Positions 26,941 through 35,239 of a stretch of 64,000 nt of DNA are shown here, one piece after another. This DNA comes from JAJEFO01 sp965214325 (GTDB lineage Bacteria; Pseudomonadota; Alphaproteobacteria; Rhodobacterales; Rhodobacteraceae). Position numbers and translations under genes: made by a program. Numbering within the stretch: the first letter of the stretch is position 1; every line of letters starts with the position of its first letter. Where the stretch lies: contig CBDCBG010000006.1 of NCBI GenBank assembly GCA_965214325.1, forward strand, positions 1,550,001 to 1,614,000. The letters are read 5' to 3'. The notes beneath the pieces are model-generated. The model searched no databases, had not been told where the DNA came from, and saw only the letters and a list, made by a program, of their open reading frames with translations.

Positions 26941-27384
26941 CACCTCCGCGAGCTTCCGGCGACGGTCAGGATCACCCGCAAGGCGCATGTCCTCGAAGGT
27001 GAGACCGTTCCGGTTCTGAAGCAGCTCTTTCGCGAGGGGCGTCTTCGGCTCCTGTTGCTGTTTCCCGACGGCAGCCGCCGCATTGTTCCCGTCGAGTGGA
27101 CGGACGCGGCAACGGACGAGTCCGTCCCGACCGGCAATCTTGAACTGGTGGCTGAGCCGCAGGACCTGTTGCGCATGCGATCCGTGGTGAATGCTCTGCT
27201 TCGACGCACTGAAACGGAGGAGCATCATGCAACTGCACCTGGACTTTCCGGAGATCCCGAAACCGCACGACCAGCTGTGGGAGCACCTCGACGAGGCAAC
27301 ACGCCGGACGGTGATTGCACAACTGGCAAAGCTGATCATGCAGGCCGCGCCCGTTCACCGGGAGCCCGGGAGCAAGAGCAATGA
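26941..27384 (+). CDS. Accessory ORF 1 of element 1 (DUF5372-like)
   Basis: The plus-strand frame reads ELPATVRITRKAHVLEGETVPVLKQLFREGRLRLLLLFPDGSRRIVPVEWTDAATDESVPTGNLELVAEPQDLLRMRSVVNALLRR. It resembles short proteins found next to serine recombinases, and the element 3 ORF has the same layout (HPLAGLSV...VERPDGTLVQVPEWM). There is no ATG, GTG or TTG near the element end, only a TTG at 27055, so the true start is unknown. The frame stays open through the whole next ORF and stops 3 nt after the recombinase ATG begins. Role unknown. Confidence 0.5.
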   Translation, partial: HLRELPATVRITRKAHVLEGETVPVLKQLFREGRLRLLLLFPDGSRRIVPVEWTDAATDESVPTGNLELVAEPQDLLRMRSVVNALLRRTETEEHHATAPGLSGDPETARPAVGAPRRGNTPDGDCTTGKADHAGRARSPGAREQEQ

Positions 27385-27388
27385 CTGA
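27227..27388 (+). CDS. Small ORF 2 of element 1
   Basis: 53 residues: MQLHLDFPEIPKPHDQLWEHLDEATRRTVIAQLAKLIMQAAP and a short tail. GGAGGAG lies just before the ATG, one of the best ribosome sites in this part of the window. Its stop overlaps the recombinase start (ATGACTGA at 27381-27388), so the two are coupled. The end RTVIAQLAKLIMQAA resembles LLPLLAALITAAM in the small ORF of element 3. Function unknown. Confidence 0.6.
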   Translation: MQLHLDFPEIPKPHDQLWEHLDEATRRTVIAQLAKLIMQAAPVHREPGSKSND

Positions 27389-27680
27389 CAGCGGAATCAC
27401 GTCCTTGCATCTCCAGCGCCGCGCCATGGTCTACATCCGCCAGTCGACACCCTCTCAAGTCGAGAACCATCGCGAATCGACCCGCCGTCAAAATGCCCTT
27501 GCCGAGCGCGCCCGCGATCTCGGCTGGCACGCCGATCAGGTCGCGGTCATCGATGAAGATCCTGGCCTGTCCGGTGCCTGCGCCGACGGGCGCAGCGGAT
27601 TCGCACACATGACGTCCGAGGTCGCCCTCGGCGGTGTCGGCATCCTTCTCGGGCTCGAAGTCTCAAGGCTCGCCAGGAAC
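27381..27680 (+). pseudogene. Large serine recombinase of element 1, N-terminal piece
   Basis: The first 100 codons: MVYIRQSTPSQVENHRESTRRQ with the catalytic serine, VIDEDPGLSG, and ILLGLEVSRLARN. It breaks off exactly after SRLARN where element 3 is inserted; the frame then ends four codons into that element. Pieces at 30224-31694 and 34193-34629 complete the protein. The three sum to 2208 nt, exactly 736 codons. Confidence 0.9.
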
Positions 27681-27711
27681 GGAGCGGGTCCATAGTGACC
27701 ACCTCTCTACC

Positions 27712-29760
27712 TCATTGCAAATCAAGCATTCTTTGTCGCGCGTCCGGTGCCGGCGGAATGTCCTGCACGCGTTCGGGCAGTGCGGTCGCGTCGATCACCC
27801 ACGGTGCGCCCTTGCAGGCCTGGCGCGCGGGGATCGCGCCGCTGTCGATCAGCCGCCGCACCGTGCTTTCGTGCACCGACAGACGTTCCGCTGCCTCCTT
27901 CAGCGTCACCTCGTTCCGGTCCCGCATCTCGCCGTCGCGATGGGCCGGGATGCCGTGCGTGGACCTGAACGCCTTCAGGCGCGCCAGCGTCCAGCCGTTT
28001 CCCTGCCCGGTCTTCTTTCCGGCCCGGTTGAGGAAGCCCGCGATCAGGCGGTCGGGCATGACCCTGGCAAGCTCGCGGACCAGGTCCACGGTTTCGGCTC
28101 CCGCCACCATCCGGTGCTCGCCGGTCCGGTTCTTGCGCACCCGCAGTTCCGTGTGGCTGCCGCCCTGCCAGTGCAGGACAAGCCCGACGACGCCGTCGGC
28201 AACGGTGACGACGATTTCCACGAGAGCCGCACGCAGAATGCGCTTGCGAAGTTCCGGCGGGGCCGCCTCGTGCCGCCAGGCGCGTTCAAGATCGGCGCCC
28301 ATCGACAGCCAGGCCGCCCTGTCGTCCGGTGTCGGTTCCTGGCGATGCGATTGCGCCTGCACCCGCGACAGCCGCTCCTCGCACGCCTGCACGTCCTGGA
28401 GGCGGTCGTTCCACAGCCGTTCCAGGTTGTCCGCGACCAGGCGGTTGCCGGGATTGACCGCTTCGTAGCGCCAGCGGGCCTCGTCGGCACGGAACCGGGC
28501 CCCTTCGAGCGCCCGTTCCGCCTGCAGAACGGTCTCCGACGCCGCCGTGTTCGCCTCCTCGATCGCCAGAAGCGCCGCTTCCACGCCCTGCGGCGCAACG
28601 GCGCGGATCACCGCGTCGCCGACGGCCTCGTCGACGCGCAGGGCGCCGAACGACACGCACCGTTCGCCGTCCTGATCCTCGTTCCCGCGGCACTTGTAGC
28701 GCGCGCTGCGCTTCCCCCGGTAGTTGACCTGGAGCTTGCGCCCGCAATGGCCGCAGCGCAGCAGGCCGGCGAGGAGCCCGGTGCCGCCGCGAACCGCCCC
28801 GCGCGACGATGCCAGGGAGCCGGCGTTGTCGGCGATCATGCGCTGGTTCCGTTCGTAGTCATCCCAGCTGACATAGCCGTCGTGATGATCCCGGATCAAG
28901 ACCGGCCAGTCCTCCGGATTGCCCCGGAGTTCGCGCGTCGTGCGCCTGCGGCCGTCGGCGAGACCGGTCCGGACGATGCTGCGTCCCCACGCGTAGGCTC
29001 CCGCATAGACCGGATTCGCCAGCATCTTCTTGATGGAGTTGTAGACCGGCGGCTTCCAGACCACTTCGCGACCTCGCGGGCCGTGCCGGACCGCAGGGAG
29101 GTCAATGCCCTCCTGGCGGAACCACAGGTGCACCTGGCGCCCGCTCCCGAACGCGGCGAACTTCCTGAACACGAGGGCGACGGCGTCGCGCACCCGCTGG
29201 TCGGGGTCCATCTCGATCCGGTCGTTCCCGACCCTCACGTAGCCGATCGCGACGGTCGTGAACAGTTCGCCGCGCCCGGCCTTCTGCCACTGCGCCTCGA
29301 GCGAGCGCTGGCGCAGCACCGACAGCTCGAGCTCGTAGACGGACCCCTGGAGGCCAAGCTGGAAGCGGTCATGCGCAAGACGGGGATCGTAGACCGCGTC
29401 CCGGTCGCCCAGCAGGCAGCCGACCACGGCGCAGAACTCCAGAAGCGTATGCCACTCCCGGCCGTTTCTCGAAAGTCTTGAAGCCTCGCTGGAGAGCACG
29501 ATGCCGACGGCGCCGGAGCAGACCGCGGCGAGCAGCCTCTCGAAGCCGGGACGCTCGCCGCCGCCGGCCGACTGGCCGAGGTCCTCGTCGATCACGTCCA
29601 CCTGGCTCCAGCCCAGATCCCGGGCGCGGTCGGCGAGCCCGTACTGAAGGCGCTGGCTCTCCAGGTTGTTCTGAACCTGGTCGCCGGTCGACTGCCGAAC
29701 ATAGACGCAGGCCCGGCGCGCGAGGTGCTCCGCAGTGATCCTGGCGTCATGCATCGTCAT
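27712..29760 (-). CDS. Large serine recombinase (element 3)
   Basis: 682 residues, intact. The resolvase domain shows ACVYVRQSTGDQVQNNLESQRLQYGLA (catalytic serine near residue 24) and SSEASRLSRNGREWHTLLEFC. Then follow the recombinase domain (VRDAVALVFRKFAAFGSGRQVHLWFRQEGIDLP...YAGAYAWG), the zinc ribbon LRCGHCGRKLQVNYRGKRSARYKCRG, a coiled coil near residues 410-470, and a C-terminal excisionase-like helix-turn-helix (VTLKEAAERLSVHESTVRRLIDSGAIPARQ). The ATG overlaps the end of the small ORF. Since all motifs are present, this element may still be mobile. Confidence 0.92.
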   Translation of the reverse strand: MTMHDARITAEHLARRACVYVRQSTGDQVQNNLESQRLQYGLADRARDLGWSQVDVIDEDLGQSAGGGERPGFERLLAAVCSGAVGIVLSSEASRLSRNGREWHTLLEFCAVVGCLLGDRDAVYDPRLAHDRFQLGLQGSVYELELSVLRQRSLEAQWQKAGRGELFTTVAIGYVRVGNDRIEMDPDQRVRDAVALVFRKFAAFGSGRQVHLWFRQEGIDLPAVRHGPRGREVVWKPPVYNSIKKMLANPVYAGAYAWGRSIVRTGLADGRRRTTRELRGNPEDWPVLIRDHHDGYVSWDDYERNQRMIADNAGSLASSRGAVRGGTGLLAGLLRCGHCGRKLQVNYRGKRSARYKCRGNEDQDGERCVSFGALRVDEAVGDAVIRAVAPQGVEAALLAIEEANTAASETVLQAERALEGARFRADEARWRYEAVNPGNRLVADNLERLWNDRLQDVQACEERLSRVQAQSHRQEPTPDDRAAWLSMGADLERAWRHEAAPPELRKRILRAALVEIVVTVADGVVGLVLHWQGGSHTELRVRKNRTGEHRMVAGAETVDLVRELARVMPDRLIAGFLNRAGKKTGQGNGWTLARLKAFRSTHGIPAHRDGEMRDRNEVTLKEAAERLSVHESTVRRLIDSGAIPARQACKGAPWVIDATALPERVQDIPPAPDARQRMLDLQ

Positions 29761-29917
29761 CGCCGCCTCCCGTCCGCATCGTCGACGGATGCTCCGCCGT
29801 CATCGCCGCCGTGATCAGCGCCGCCAGAAGCGGCAGCAGGTCCTTCTGCGCCGTCGCCGGCAAGGGCGCCTCCCGGGCGAACAGCTCGCCCTGCATCGCT
29901 CCGTGAATCCGTTCCAT
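29747..29917 (-). CDS. Small ORF 2 of element 3
   Basis: 56 residues: MERIHGAMQGELFAREAPLPATAQKDLLPLLAALITAAMTAEHPSTMRTGGGDDDA. AGGAGAG lies just upstream of the ATG at 29917. Its stop is 14 nt into the recombinase gene, so the two overlap as in element 1. It is probably the counterpart of the 53-residue ORF at 27227-27388. Function unknown. Confidence 0.6.
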   Translation of the reverse strand: MERIHGAMQGELFAREAPLPATAQKDLLPLLAALITAAMTAEHPSTMRTGGGDDDA

Positions 29918-30155
29918 CGCACTCTCCTTTCCCTGAAGCCTGGAGCGCCACAAGAAACGCATCGATGGAGTCGCGCAATGCCGCCAGGCTCCGCAGGGAG
30001 AGCCTCGGATGGTCCTCGAGTTCGATCCCGGCCGCCTCGGGCGTCGTCATCCACTCCGGAACTTGGACGAGCGTTCCGTCGGGACGCTCGACAATCAGGA
30101 ACATCCCGTCAGGCCGCCTGTGGTGCCGGCGAAATCGCACCGAAAGACCGGCCAA
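29757..30155 (-). CDS. Accessory ORF 1 of element 3 (DUF5372-like)
   Basis: The frame reads HPLAGLSVRFRRHHRRPDGMFLIVERPDGTLVQVPEWMTTPEAAGIELEDHPRLSLRSLAALRDSIDAFL, then a low-complexity tail that runs out of phase beneath the whole small ORF and stops next to the recombinase start. The frame is open above 30155 towards the element end (EVTIHYRFHPLAG) without a clear start codon. The VxxPDGTxVxVPxWxT pattern is shared with the element 1 ORF. Role unknown. Confidence 0.5.
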   Translation of the reverse strand: MAGLSVRFRRHHRRPDGMFLIVERPDGTLVQVPEWMTTPEAAGIELEDHPRLSLRSLAALRDSIDAFLVALQASGKGECDGTDSRSDAGRAVRPGGALAGDGAEGPAAASGGADHGGDDGGASVDDADGRRR

Positions 30156-30223
30156 AGGATGAAACCGATAGTGAATCGTGACTTCGTCAGGGAAAAAACG
30201 GGCAGTATGGGACTGCCTTGAAC

Positions 30224-31694
30224 AACACCGACTGGTACAAATTGCTCGACCTGTGCGGATACACTGATACGCTGATCGGAGATGCCGACGGCATCTACGA
30301 TCCCAAGTTGTTCAACGACAGGCTCTTGTTGGGACTCAAAGGTACATTCTCGGAGGCGGAGCTTCACATCTTGCGAGCCCGCCTCGACGGCGGGATCCGC
30401 AACAAGGCGGCCCGCGGCGAACTTTACCGGGGACAGCCGATCGGATTCGTCCGAGGCGACGCCAATGCCGAGATCCTGATCGATCCCGACGAGGCGATAC
30501 AGGCGGCGATACGCTCCGTCTTCGACCGCTTTGCCGAGTTCGGATCGGTGCGCCGCGTCTGGTCCTGGTTCATGTCCGAGGGCCTGGACTTTCCGGTTCG
30601 CCGACACCTTGGAGCCGACGTCGCCTGGATCCCGCCGTCGTACGCCACGATCCACCAGGTGCTGACCAATCCGGTCCATGCCGGCGCCTACGTGTACGGG
30701 AAGACACGGCGCGAACGCCATGTCGATGCCGCCGGTGCGGTGCGGATCCGCAGCCGCAAGCTGCCCAGATCGGAATGGAACGTCCTGATCCACGATCATC
30801 ACCCGGGCTGCATCGACTGGCAAACCCACGAGGCGATACTCGAGCGCATTGCCGGCAACACGAGGCCACGGCCGCACGGCGGCGGCGGAGCTGTCCGCGA
30901 AGGCACGGCGTTGCTGCAGGGCATCGCCACCTGCGGCCAGTGCGGCCGCCGGCTGAGGACCCACTACCGGGGCCGGACCTCTTCGCCCGGCTATCATTGC
31001 CAGGGCAGGACGCTGGTCGAAGGGCGACACGATTCCTGCCTGACCATCGGCGCCGTGCAGATCGATCAGGCTGTCGCCGCGGCGGTGCTGGAGGCGATCC
31101 GGCCGGCAAGCCTTGAAGCAGCGCTCCTGGCTGCCGAACAGATCGAAACCGGTTGCGAGCAGGACCTTGAACAGTGGAGGCTGGCTGTCGAGCGGGCACG
31201 CTACGATGCCGAGCGCGCGGAACGCCGCTATCGGGCCGTCGAACCGGAGAACCGCCTTGTCGGACGCGGCCTTGAGGCGGAATGGGAACGCAGCCTGCTC
31301 GCGCTCGAAGACGCACAGGGGGAACTCGAGCGTCGGGCACGGGATCGGCCGCGCCAGCTCACTGACGCGGAGCGCGCCGCGATCCTGGCCCTGGGAAACG
31401 GTCTGCAACGCGCCTGGAATGCCTCCGGCACCACCATAAGGGACAGGAAGGAGCTGTTACGCACGGTGCTGGAAGAAGTCATCGTCACCGCGCCTCGCGG
31501 AGAATGCCGGGCTCAACTCACGCTGCGCTGGTGTGGCGGCCTGTTCACCGAAGCCGAGGTCGAGCGGCCCCGCAAGCGGCAGGCGACGATCCGCACGGAT
31601 GACGACACGATCGACCTGGTCCGCCGCCTCGCGCAATTCCATCCCGATGACGTCATTGCCGGCATCCTCAACCGCCAGGGCAAGACCACAGCCT
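30224..31694 (+). pseudogene. Large serine recombinase of element 1, middle piece
   Basis: Resumes the split recombinase with NTDWYKLLDLCGYTDTLIGDADGIYDPKLFNDRLLLGLKG. It continues with the recombinase domain (VFDRFAEFGSVRRVWSWFMSEGLDFPVRR...VHAGAYVYGKTRRE), the zinc ribbon IATCGQCGRRLRTHYRGRTSSPGYHCQG, and a coiled coil. It ends at NRQGKTTA where a DDE insertion sequence begins. The frame happens to stay open to 31816 inside that IS. Confidence 0.9.
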
Positions 31695-34187
31695 CACACG
31701 TCCTGACCTCGCGGGCTGATTTCGATGTCCTCCAGGGCCCGTTTGGCCAACAAAACAACGACAATATGCAGATTTCCGGCTTGACAGGCACGCCGGAAGC
31801 GGGCAATATGACATGAGGCTCACTTTCAGGTTTCCCGCTTCCCATGAACACGCTCGCCATGCACCCTTCAGACGCCGTCCAGATCGGCGCTTCGTGCTTC
31901 TCCTTCGCATCCGAGGACGGCCAGACCGTCTGCTTCTCCAACCTCGAGCCCTTCGACTGCCACGACGAGAACGACCGCCCGGCCATGAGACTGCGGATCG
32001 CCAGGTTCGCCAGGCACGGCATCCGCCACAGGGACCTGCAGGCTGCGTTCGGCGTTGGCCGCGCGACGGTTCAGCGTGCGGCGGACAAGCTTCGGAACGA
32101 GGGCGAGGCGGCGTTCCACGAGCCGCGCCGGGGCCGTGGAACGAGCGTGATCACCGGCGAGACGGCGCGGGAGGCGGACCGCCTCCTTTCCAAGGGCATG
32201 AGCGGCACCGCGGTTGCCCGCGAGCTGGAGGTTCCCGCCACGACGCTGAACCACAACCGCCGCAAGGGGTTCATCGGCGCGCGACAGCCCGAGCCGGAGA
32301 ACACGAAGCCGGAGGCGCAGGAGGAGCGGCCGGCCGGAACGGACACGCAGGACGAGGATGTCCGGGCAGGCCTGCTCGGCCGCAGCGAACGGGACCGGCG
32401 CGACCGGGAGGCGCCGATGGGCCGGGGCGCGCGCGACAGCGCGGGGCGCGTCGCGGCCTCGGCGGGGGCGATGGCCGAGGCGCATCCGCGCTTCGACGAG
32501 CCTCTTTCGGCGGTCGCCTGCGGCGGCGTGCTGGCCGCGCTGCCGACGCTCCTGAAGGAAGGGCTGCTCGACCGTTCGGGCGCGTTCCTGTCGCTGCCGA
32601 AAGGATGCCACGGGCTGACGAGCACGCTTCTCCTGCTCGCGTTCCTGTTCATGGCCCGGGTCCGCAACCCCGAGGCGCTGCGCCACGAGGCTCCGGGGGA
32701 ATGGGGCGCGGTCCTGGGGCTGGACCGCTGCCCGGAAGCGAAGACGCTGCGGCGCAAGATCCGGGCGCTCGCATCCGACGTTCAGCGGGTGAAGGGCTGG
32801 CAGGACGCGCTGGCGCGGGCGTGGATGGCCGACGAGCCGGACGCCCACGCCACGCTGTCGGTGGACGGGCACGTGAAGGTCTATGCCGGCCGCAAGGGCC
32901 GCCTTCCGAAGCACTTCGTGTCGCGCCGGAAGCTCTGCCTGCCGGCCTCGACCAGCTACTGGGTCAACGCGCTCGGCGGCAGGCCGCTGCTGTGCCTGCA
33001 CAAGGATCTCGATCCCGGCATGGCCAAGGCGCTGGAGCACGACGTCCTTCCGGCGCTGGATCGGCTGGGCCTGCCGGGACCGGACGCGCCGGATCTCACG
33101 GTCTCGCCGGAGGCCGCGCCCGCGCTGACGCTGGTCTTCGACCGGGAGGGATGGAGCCCGGCCCTGTTCGCCCGCCTCGCCCGGCGTGGCATCGCGGTGA
33201 TCACCTGGCACAAGGGCTTCAGGGGCGAGGACTGGCCGGAGGAGGAGTTCCGCGCCGTCGAGGCGCCGCTCCACGGTCCCGGCGGCGCCGGCTCGGCCGA
33301 GGTCCGCCTTGCCGAGAGGCGGATCAGGCTGGGCAAGGGCGGCAAGGGGCCCGAGGTTCGCCAGATCCGCCGCTTGCTGGACTCGGGCCGGCAGGTCCCG
33401 CTCGTGACCACCGACTTCGGCGTGCCGACGGAGCAGGCCGCAGGCGCGCTGTTCTCCCGATGGGCGCAGGAGAGCTTCTTCAAGTACATGCGCGACGAGT
33501 TCAGCCTCGACGCGCTGCCGGTGCACGGCCTTGCCGAGCAGGATCCGGAGGCGCGCGTCGTCAATCCGGCCCGGCGCGAGCTGGACCGCCGGATCAACCG
33601 GATGCGGAACAGGCTCGGCACGCTGCGCAACCGCGTCGCCGACCTGACCGGGGGCGGGCCGTCCGGCACGGCCGCCAGGTCCGCCGAGAGGCTGAAGGCC
33701 GAGATCGGGACGCTCGACGCCGAGCGCGAGGCGCTCAAGCTCCGGCGCAGGGATCTGCCCACGCACGTCAAGGTCGCGGAACTCGGCGAGGATGAGTGGC
33801 TTGACGCGCTGCCCTCCGGCGAGAGGCTGCTCCTCGACGTCATCCGCATGATCGCCTGCCGCGCCGAGACCCGGATGATGCCCGCCGTCGCCGACGCGCA
33901 GGGCGCGAAGCAACGCCCACGCCGCACCCTCGCCGAACTGTTCCAGTCGGATGCCGACATCGTCCCGGACCCGGAAAACGGCATCCTGCGGGTGCGCATC
34001 CTCGGCACCGCCAGCGATGCGGGCGACGCCGCCGTCGCGGGACTGCTCGAAGAGCTCAACCAGACATGCACGATCTTCCCCGGAACCGGCCTGCGCATGG
34101 TCTGCGAATTGCCCGGGAACAATGCCAGGGCGGGGAAACCCGCCTCATGAAAGTTGCCTGTCGCAAGGGGCGAGGTCAGGACGTGTG
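31695..34187 (+). mobile_element. Unclassified DDE insertion sequence, 2.5 kb
   Basis: A 2493-bp element with 18-bp perfect terminal inverted repeats, CACACGTCCTGACCTCGC at 31695 and its inverse ending at 34187. The 5-bp direct repeat AGCCT stands at 31690-31694 and 34188-34192 (a 19-bp repeat with 3-bp GCC duplication reads equally well). Removing it restores KTTA|YGHRFDKTRVRNLRNHW in the recombinase of element 1. I could not place it in a known IS family with certainty. Confidence 0.88.
31844..34150 (+). CDS. Large putative DDE transposase
   Basis: 768 residues. N-terminal helix-turn-helix segments (RFARHGIRHRDLQAAFGVGRATVQRAADKL and LLSKGMSGTAVARELEVPATTLNHNRRKG) precede a core with TLSVDGHVKVYAGRKGRLPKHFVSRRK (first Asp), LVFDREGWSPALFARLARRGIAVITWHKG (second Asp), and a helical segment SRWAQESFFKYMRDEFSLD that may supply the Glu. 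It fills nearly all of the IS. The length and motif context recall the large 'putative transposase' proteins of alphaproteobacteria, but the exact family is not certain. ATG 31859 is an alternative start. Confidence 0.8.
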   Translation: MNTLAMHPSDAVQIGASCFSFASEDGQTVCFSNLEPFDCHDENDRPAMRLRIARFARHGIRHRDLQAAFGVGRATVQRAADKLRNEGEAAFHEPRRGRGTSVITGETAREADRLLSKGMSGTAVARELEVPATTLNHNRRKGFIGARQPEPENTKPEAQEERPAGTDTQDEDVRAGLLGRSERDRRDREAPMGRGARDSAGRVAASAGAMAEAHPRFDEPLSAVACGGVLAALPTLLKEGLLDRSGAFLSLPKGCHGLTSTLLLLAFLFMARVRNPEALRHEAPGEWGAVLGLDRCPEAKTLRRKIRALASDVQRVKGWQDALARAWMADEPDAHATLSVDGHVKVYAGRKGRLPKHFVSRRKLCLPASTSYWVNALGGRPLLCLHKDLDPGMAKALEHDVLPALDRLGLPGPDAPDLTVSPEAAPALTLVFDREGWSPALFARLARRGIAVITWHKGFRGEDWPEEEFRAVEAPLHGPGGAGSAEVRLAERRIRLGKGGKGPEVRQIRRLLDSGRQVPLVTTDFGVPTEQAAGALFSRWAQESFFKYMRDEFSLDALPVHGLAEQDPEARVVNPARRELDRRINRMRNRLGTLRNRVADLTGGGPSGTAARSAERLKAEIGTLDAEREALKLRRRDLPTHVKVAELGEDEWLDALPSGERLLLDVIRMIACRAETRMMPAVADAQGAKQRPRRTLAELFQSDADIVPDPENGILRVRILGTASDAGDAAVAGLLEELNQTCTIFPGTGLRMVCELPGNNARAGKPAS

Positions 34188-34192
34188 AGCCT

Positions 34193-34629
34193 ACGGACAT
34201 CGCTTCGACAAGACCCGTGTCCGGAATCTCCGAAACCACTGGAAAATCCAACGCTTCGACCCGGCAACACGGCCCGCCGACGCCGAACTGATCACCGTCA
34301 AGCGGGCTGCCGAGATCCTTGGCGTCGCACCCTCGACAGTTCATGGATGGCTCAATGACGGATTCATCGACGGTGAGCAGACCACGCCGGGCGCACCGTG
34401 GCGCATTCGCATCACGGAGGCCTTCCGCCCCCAGTTCATGGAGCAGGCGCCACCGGACTACGTGCCGATGCGCGAGGCCGTTCGCCGTCTCGGCGTATCC
34501 CGCCAGACCGTGTTGCAGCGTGCAAGGCACGGGGCGCTGGAGGCGGTGCACATCCGTGCGGGCAGGAAGAAAGCATTGCGCATCAAGGTCGTGGACGATC
34601 AGCCTCGCCTGTTCGAACAGCTTGAATGA
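34193..34629 (+). pseudogene. Large serine recombinase of element 1, C-terminal piece
   Basis: The last 437 nt: YGHRFDKTRVRNLRNHWKIQRFD, then two helix-turn-helix units (ITVKRAAEILGVAPSTVHGWLNDGFIDGEQ and VPMREAVRRLGVSRQTVLQRARHGALEAVHIRAGRKK), ending LFEQLE and a stop 27 nt before the element end. The similar C-terminal HTH in the element 3 recombinase supports the assignment. A separate short ORF from 34438 is only the end of this piece. Confidence 0.88.
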
Positions 34630-34656
34630 GCCAGGGGGCAATATGAAGATGACTCC

Positions 34657-35141
34657 AAGAATGCGCGGATGTCCGCGTCAAGAATCCAATTGATCTTGCG
34701 CTGCTCAATTCCGACCGTGAGCGCGTCGAGCGCGTTGTGCGCCCCGCGGCCCGGCCGGAAACCGTACGAGCAAGGCAGGAAGTCCGCCTCGCAGATCGGC
34801 TCCTGGATCATCACGATGGCCCGCTGCGCCACCTTGTCCTCCAAGGTAGGGATGCCAAGGGGTCGCAGCTTTCCATCCGCTTTCGGGATGAAGTGGCGGC
34901 GAACCGGTGGCGCGCGGTAGCTGCCGGACTTGATCCGGGTCAGGAGGTCCGAAAGATTGGCCTCGAGATCCCTTTCGCAGTCGGCTGCCGTCACGCCATC
35001 CACGCCCGTCGCCCCGTCCTTTCGGGTGAGGTTCCAGGCCATGTGCATCCACTCAAGGTCGATGTGGTGATGCAGTGCGGTGACCACCGGTTCCGGGCAG
35101 GCTCTCGCCTGTTCGGCTATCCGCTCTTGTTTCGTTGACAC
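34657..35141 (-). pseudogene. ltrA: Group II intron B reverse transcriptase, N-terminal piece
   Basis: Starts with GTG at 35141 (MSTKQERIAEQARACPEPVVTALHHHIDLEWMHMAWNLTRKDGATGVDGVT). It contains the RT motifs RAPPVRRHFIPKADGKLRPLGIPTLEDKVAQRAIVMI and CSYGFRPGRGAHNALDAL, and stops within ILDADIRAFF where element 1 begins. Upstream to about 35240 on the minus strand lies non-coding intron sequence. The piece joins 26772-26918 in frame. Confidence 0.9.
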
Positions 35142-35239
35142 CTTGGCAAAGCTCTATGTCTTCACGTGTTTCCCTCCTTCGGTTCCGTCCATGCGACGCC
35201 TCGCTTCCCTCCGCCGGGGGTGTAGCCCAGATTGGTTGT

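Larger units (their letters stand above)
27681..30223 (-). mobile_element. Serine-recombinase element 3, inside the recombinase gene of element 1
   Basis: A 2543-bp element flanked by the shared tetranucleotide GAAC (27677-27680 and 30220-30223). Removing it restores VSRLARN|NTDWYKLL in frame. It has the same three-gene layout as element 1, in the opposite orientation: accessory ORF, small ORF, recombinase, the last ending 31 nt from the element end. The crossover lies somewhere within GAAC. Confidence 0.85.
26921..34656 (+). mobile_element. Serine-recombinase element 1, inside intron B RT gene
   Basis: Removing 26921-34656 with one copy of the shared dinucleotide AA (26919-26920 / 34657-34658) restores the RT motif DADIRAFFDTIDH in frame. 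Its own content, after subtracting element 3 (27681-30223) and the DDE insertion sequence (31695-34187), is about 2.7 kb: an accessory ORF, a small ORF, then a serine recombinase whose stop lies 27 nt from the end. No target duplication beyond 2 bp is seen. Confidence 0.8.

Noticed and set aside
30218..31816. Independent recombinase lacking a catalytic domain
   Set aside because: It joins 27381-27680 and 34193-34629 in frame to give a 736-codon gene, so it is the middle of a split gene.
26921..34656. Prophage or large ICE, because of several large serine recombinases
   Set aside because: No phage structural, conjugation or partition genes; exact excision shows 2-3 kb recombinase-only elements.
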